From JBAZKV01 sp964443545 (GTDB lineage Bacteria; Margulisbacteria; WOR-1; JAKLHX01; JBAZKV01), in assembly GCA_964443545.1 (NCBI GenBank), contig CAYUCV010000002.1, positions 1 through 60,970 of the forward strand: a DNA stretch of 60,970 bases, written 5' to 3'. Positions 58,050 to 60,970 of the stretch are shown in pieces; position 1 is the stretch's first letter; each line of letters starts with the position of its first letter. The position numbers and the translations under genes are program-made. Under the pieces are notes generated by a model. It had not been told where the DNA came from. It saw nothing but the letters and a program-made list of their open reading frames with translations, and did not search any database.

Positions 58050-58685
58050 TCAGATCTTCTTTATCTCAAAATTCCTGCTGTCGGGGTTGTTGAGCCAGGA
58101 GGAGATAGTGTGCCCGTTCTTATCTTTTTCCGTTACAAGAGCCGTTTTTGCCGCGGCATCAAAGACCTCTTTAAGGGCGGGATCGCACAAAGACCAATCT
58201 ATGTCCGGGGCAAACGGCGAGACCCCCGCTTCACAGCCAGGGCTCCAGGTCCCGGAACATTGGTATTCGATCTGAGAGTCTTCGGGAAATACATTCCCGT
58301 GGGCAAAACCTACAGGCACCCAGATCCATTCTGCGCAGGGGTCCTCAGGTTGAGAAGGTATGTCATAGGCTATTATCTTGCCGAAAGTCTTTGAACCCTT
58401 CCTGATGTCCAGCACCAGGTCTATCATTCTGCCCCTTATGGTGCGCACCAGTTTTCCCATGTACGGGTTCCACTGGAAGTGGAGCCCTCTTATGGTGTTT
58501 TTTCGGGAAAAACTTTCATTGGCCTGCATGAACTGAACACCCTTAAAAAAACTAAGTTTTGGATCGCTCTTAAGATCATTGGCATTAAAGATCTCGGCAA
58601 AATAGCCACGGTGATCTCTAAAACGCGCAAATTTGATCACTTTGACATCTTCGATCGCCAGGCTTTTTACTTCGAGTATCTTCAT
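58050..58685 (-). CDS. rfbC: dTDP-4-dehydrorhamnose 3,5-epimerase family protein
   Basis: Cupin-type epimerase of dTDP-L-rhamnose synthesis. 211 aa, somewhat longer than the usual 180-190. Motifs are ARFRDHRGYFAEIF, the catalytic His in TIRGLHFQWNP, LVRTIRGRMIDLVLDIRKGS and VPVGFAHG. The last 30 residues (HTISSWLNNPDSRNFEIKKI) are an extension. The other rhamnose genes (rfbA, rfbB, rfbD) are not in the window. It diverges from a GT2 gene over a shared promoter region and converges on the epimerase gene. Confidence 0.85.
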   Translation of the reverse strand: MKILEVKSLAIEDVKVIKFARFRDHRGYFAEIFNANDLKSDPKLSFFKGVQFMQANESFSRKNTIRGLHFQWNPYMGKLVRTIRGRMIDLVLDIRKGSKTFGKIIAYDIPSQPEDPCAEWIWVPVGFAHGNVFPEDSQIEYQCSGTWSPGCEAGVSPFAPDIDWSLCDPALKEVFDAAAKTALVTEKDKNGHTISSWLNNPDSRNFEIKKI

Positions 58686-58708
58686 AATGGCCTTGTTTTG
58701 GGGCTCCG

Positions 58709-58717
58709 TGCTATAAT
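58709..58717 (+). promoter_or_regulatory. extended -10 promoter of the GT2 gene at 58741
   Basis: TGCTATAAT ends 23 nt before the ATG. It overlaps the opposing rfbC -10 by two bases. Confidence 0.55.
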
Positions 58718-58724
58718 TATATCA
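58716..58724 (-). promoter_or_regulatory. extended -10 promoter of rfbC
   Basis: The minus strand reads TGATATAAT, 30 nt before the rfbC ATG, with AAGG as a weak ribosome site. Together with 58709-58717 it forms a two-way promoter around TATAATTATA. Confidence 0.55.
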
Positions 58725-58740
58725 TTACTGGATCTTTCAA

Positions 58741-59652
58741 ATGACAGATATCAGCGTTGTAATACCCACTTTTAACAGAAAAGACATCCTAAAAAGAACT
58801 CTGGAGGCTTTGCTGGACCAGACATATCCAAAAGACAAATACGAGATCATAGTAGTGGATGACGGGTCTAGTGAAGACATAAAGGGGATGATAGAGGATC
58901 TGCGTCCCGACATCACCTATCTCCGCCAATCAAGCGACAAGAAAGGCCCGGCCGCCGCCAATAACCTGGGAATAAAGAATGCCTCAGGCGATTATATACT
59001 CCTTTTGAACAATGATGTCATCGCGGACCGCCGTTTGATAGAGGAACATATGATGTCCCATCAAAGGCACCCGGACTCGATCGTCCAGGGCCGCGTTATC
59101 AACACCTCGAGCCTTGAAGACCTAAAGCAGGAACACAAGGGCTACTCCGGAGGCTATAGCAATATCTCTTTCGGGTATTTTACGACCTGGAACCTCTCGA
59201 TAAAAAAAGATATTCTCACAAAAGCCGGATTGTTTGACGAGGATTTCAGGCATCTCTGCTGGGAGGATGTGGAGTTCGGCTTTAGGCTGAGAAAGATGAA
59301 AGTTAGGCAGGTCAATAACAAAAACGCCTTTGGATATCATTTTAAGCACGAGTTCTTTGTCAGGGACATTGGAAAGGTGAAAGAAAAATCGCTCAACATG
59401 GGCGGCAACGCTATGATCTATTACAGAAAGCATCCCTGCCTTGAAGTTAAGATCTCTACCGAATCTTTTTGGCTCCCCATGATGATGCGCTTTATCCTAA
59501 CTTATATTATCTCTATGATAGGAAGAAAAAGGATATATGATTACATGCTGGGGCTGGAAAAAAGGAATAAACACAGGATGCTTGCTTTCTTGGTGGGACT
59601 GGCGGGAAAATACTGGTATCTTTCAGGCGTACATTCCCGGCTTCATTCATAG
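58741..59652 (+). CDS. GT2-family glycosyltransferase
   Basis: 303 aa, GT-A fold. The N-terminus ISVVIPTFNRKDILKRTLEALL, VVDDGSSEDIKG, GPAAANNLGIKNASGDYILLLNNDV (the NND in place of DxD) and LCWEDVEFGFRLRKM (catalytic-base ED) are all standard. A hydrophobic segment near residues 242-262 (FWLPMMMRFILTYIISMIG) may attach it to the membrane. It probably acts on the same envelope glycan as the neighbouring cluster. Its 3' end overlaps the convergent gene by 10 nt. Confidence 0.9.
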   Translation: MTDISVVIPTFNRKDILKRTLEALLDQTYPKDKYEIIVVDDGSSEDIKGMIEDLRPDITYLRQSSDKKGPAAANNLGIKNASGDYILLLNNDVIADRRLIEEHMMSHQRHPDSIVQGRVINTSSLEDLKQEHKGYSGGYSNISFGYFTTWNLSIKKDILTKAGLFDEDFRHLCWEDVEFGFRLRKMKVRQVNNKNAFGYHFKHEFFVRDIGKVKEKSLNMGGNAMIYYRKHPCLEVKISTESFWLPMMMRFILTYIISMIGRKRIYDYMLGLEKRNKHRMLAFLVGLAGKYWYLSGVHSRLHS

Positions 59653-60467
59653 CCCAAAGGGGATCTTTCTTCAGGCTTGTATCTAAACTCTCCTTCGTCA
59701 AATTCGTGCACATAGTTTGGACTCTCCCATTTCAGGGCGATCTTAACAAATCTTTCAAAATCCGACAACTCCCTATCAAATCTCGGATCCATCGGGTTGT
59801 CCACCATACGCATAAGAACAGTAGCCGAATAATCGGTCACATTGCCCCAGAAAAAAGCTGTTGACACAGCGGTAGTCATGATCGAATACGGTCTGACTCC
59901 CCCCAAAAATCTTGAGAATCTATATATCTGGTCCACTCTGGATCTGCCCGGCATCACGGAAGGACCTTTGTCCGGAAAATTCAGGACAACATCAAAGAAC
60001 GGTATCTCTTCTCCGGGGACCGCCTGTGCAAATGCAATTGCGCCGGATTCCTTTGTTATCCTGAAACCTGTGGGGTCCTCTCCTCTGACAAGATCAAAGC
60101 CCTCTGCTTGATCACCGATGATATTGTCCGCGATAAAATCCCTGACAACTGACAGTTCTTTTTTATCAGAGGTCCTGAGTAAAAATAATTTGGACAAACT
60201 TAGAGCGGGCCTGGTATTGTCAACTGTAATAGGAAAAAGCACATGTCTATATGTCGTTTCAGCGATCCTTGTAGACCCTATATCTAACATACTTTCAAGC
60301 CCCCCAAGCCCCGGGTCAAATATCCTGTGATCTCCCATCCCTGCCCTTGAGCTTATAATAGAAGGCATCCTTCTTAAAGCTGCAAGCTGTCTTTGTTCGA
60401 CAAGCGTTACCTTGACCGGCCTGAACGCCGCTTTTGCAATACCTGACAATCCTCTAAATATTCCCAC
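59643..60467 (-). CDS. orphan protein, 274 aa, unknown
   Basis: Starts at GTG with AAAGGGGA 7 nt upstream. The first 20 residues are basic and amphipathic (MGIFRGLSGIAKAAFRPVKV), not a classical signal peptide. The rest is a mixed alpha/beta protein without a membrane span. Segments such as EIPFFDVVLNFPDKGPSVMPG and YSIMTTAVSTAFFWGNVTDYS look conserved in style but I recognise no family. It is monocistronic, between two GT2 genes. Base composition resembles its neighbours. Function unknown. Confidence 0.65.
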   Translation of the reverse strand: MGIFRGLSGIAKAAFRPVKVTLVEQRQLAALRRMPSIISSRAGMGDHRIFDPGLGGLESMLDIGSTRIAETTYRHVLFPITVDNTRPALSLSKLFLLRTSDKKELSVVRDFIADNIIGDQAEGFDLVRGEDPTGFRITKESGAIAFAQAVPGEEIPFFDVVLNFPDKGPSVMPGRSRVDQIYRFSRFLGGVRPYSIMTTAVSTAFFWGNVTDYSATVLMRMVDNPMDPRFDRELSDFERFVKIALKWESPNYVHEFDEGEFRYKPEERSPLGYE

Positions 60468-60566
60468 AACTATCCCCTTTCCCGTTTAACGTTCCTAAGA
60501 AAGCATTCTGGTTATCTATCGTCAAATATTCTCTTGAATTTCAATCATTACTCAGATATTCTATTG

Positions 60567-60572
60567 TATAAT
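60567..60572 (+). promoter_or_regulatory. -10 box of the last GT2 gene, leaderless type
   Basis: TATAAT ends 6 nt before the ATG at 60579; no ribosome site is present. Confidence 0.6.
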
Positions 60573-60578
60573 TCGCTT

Positions 60579-60970
60579 ATGAAGCTCTCGATATGCATAG
60601 TCAGCTGGAATGTGGCCGGACTTCTTGAAAAGTGCATGGATTCCATATATAGAAATCCTCCTGCCGCATCTTTTGAAGTCATAATCACGGACAATGATTC
60701 AAAAGACGGCTCGGCGGATTTGATAAAAACAAAATACCCTCAAGCAAGTGTCATTGAGAACAAAACAAACGTCGGTTTCTCAGCCGGAAATAACAAGGCG
60801 ATAAAAGCGGGCACCGGCGAGTATGTCTTGATCCTGAATCCTGATACCGAAGTACTTCCGGGATCATTAAATAAACTTATAGAGTTTCTAGATAAGAATC
60901 CGGATGCTGCAATAGTTGCACCTAAGCTCTTGAATCCCGACGGAAGCCTTCAAAGATCTTGCATGGGATT
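60579..60970 (+). CDS. GT2-family glycosyltransferase (3' end outside window)
   Basis: The frame is open from the ATG to the window edge, about 130 codons. It reads MKLSICIVSWNVAGLLEKCM at the start, then IITDNDSKDGSADLI, NVGFSAGNNKAIKAGTGEYV and LILNPDTEVLPGSL. These are the donor-binding and DxD (PDTE) motifs of GT2 rhamnosyl/glycosyltransferases of the WcaE/WbbL kind. The start is set by the -10 box 6 nt upstream. It continues the envelope-glycan region beyond the window. Confidence 0.9.
   Translation, partial: MKLSICIVSWNVAGLLEKCMDSIYRNPPAASFEVIITDNDSKDGSADLIKTKYPQASVIENKTNVGFSAGNNKAIKAGTGEYVLILNPDTEVLPGSLNKLIEFLDKNPDAAIVAPKLLNPDGSLQRSCMG

Noticed and set aside
60180..60215. RPALSLSK-like peptide in the 274-aa orphan, resembling repeat-derived peptides seen in other genomes
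   Set aside because: The DNA shows no clear palindrome here, so I do not count it as a repeat insertion.
1..60970. tRNA, rRNA, CRISPR, prophage or toxin-antitoxin genes
   Set aside because: None was recognised on either strand by reading; a tRNA covariance search was not possible here.

Overview
This 61 kb window is a scaffold from a diderm (Gram-negative-type) bacterium, probably assembled from a metagenome. It contains three runs of exactly 100 N. Two of those runs have an identical 55-base sequence on both sides, as expected from a k=55 assembly. The envelope genes are lptB, an LptF/G permease, an LptC-LptA fusion, lptD, lnt, two LpxB-like glycosyltransferases, an MsbA-type exporter, a beta-barrel/SLH fusion and a C-terminal-Phe porin, so there is an outer membrane with LPS-like glycolipid. 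DUF3084, an adjacent RNase H-fold protein and an LpxB-related protein of the cyanobacterial type suggest a relative of Cyanobacteria. My best guess is a Margulisbacteria/WOR-1 (Saganbacteria)-like lineage; this is inference and needs a marker-gene tree. Layout: 1-5.5 kb (minus), a kelch-repeat exported protein and purM-hisS-aspS. 5.5-10 kb (plus), trpD, lptB, lptF/G, DUF3084, RNase H-like. 10-17.4 kb (minus), a DUF559 nuclease cassette, femAB, murE, lptD, lipoprotein, lnt. 17.5-23.7 kb, trpG (plus), then asd, K+ channel-like, cysE, cysS, serS and a 48-aa gene (minus). 23.7-31.6 kb (plus), a small exported protein, the barrel/SLH protein, rpmE, prfA, prmC, sbcD, sbcC. 31.6-41.7 kb, pgm-pyrR, a UPF0489-like orphan, rpsB-tsf-polA and TPR-lptCA-trxB (minus), with tadA (plus). 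41.7-47.3 kb, tsaC, an orphan gene, a porin, purN-purH and a broken lipoprotein gene. 47.3-61 kb, thrC, DUF362 ferredoxin, LpxB-like, msbA, LpxB-related, three GT4 enzymes, an epimerase, rfbC, two GT2 enzymes and an orphan: an envelope-glycan locus. Two features of the window stand out. First, transcription signals: most units start from an extended -10 box (TGnTATAAT), and in twelve cases that box lies only 6-9 nt before the start codon, so the mRNAs are predicted to be leaderless or nearly so; genes with a longer leader carry a good Shine-Dalgarno. Second, palindromic mobile repeats: a 61-bp double-hairpin element has four copies. One is flanked by a 12-bp target duplication between trpD and lptB exactly where the assembly forks, and two lie in frame inside proteins (CysS and a GT4). 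A separate C/G-rich palindrome family forms terminal inverted repeats around a DUF559 nuclease gene and also occurs as an empty, MITE-like copy. No tRNA, rRNA, CRISPR array or phage gene was seen, and no gene-free stretch exceeds 300 bases.
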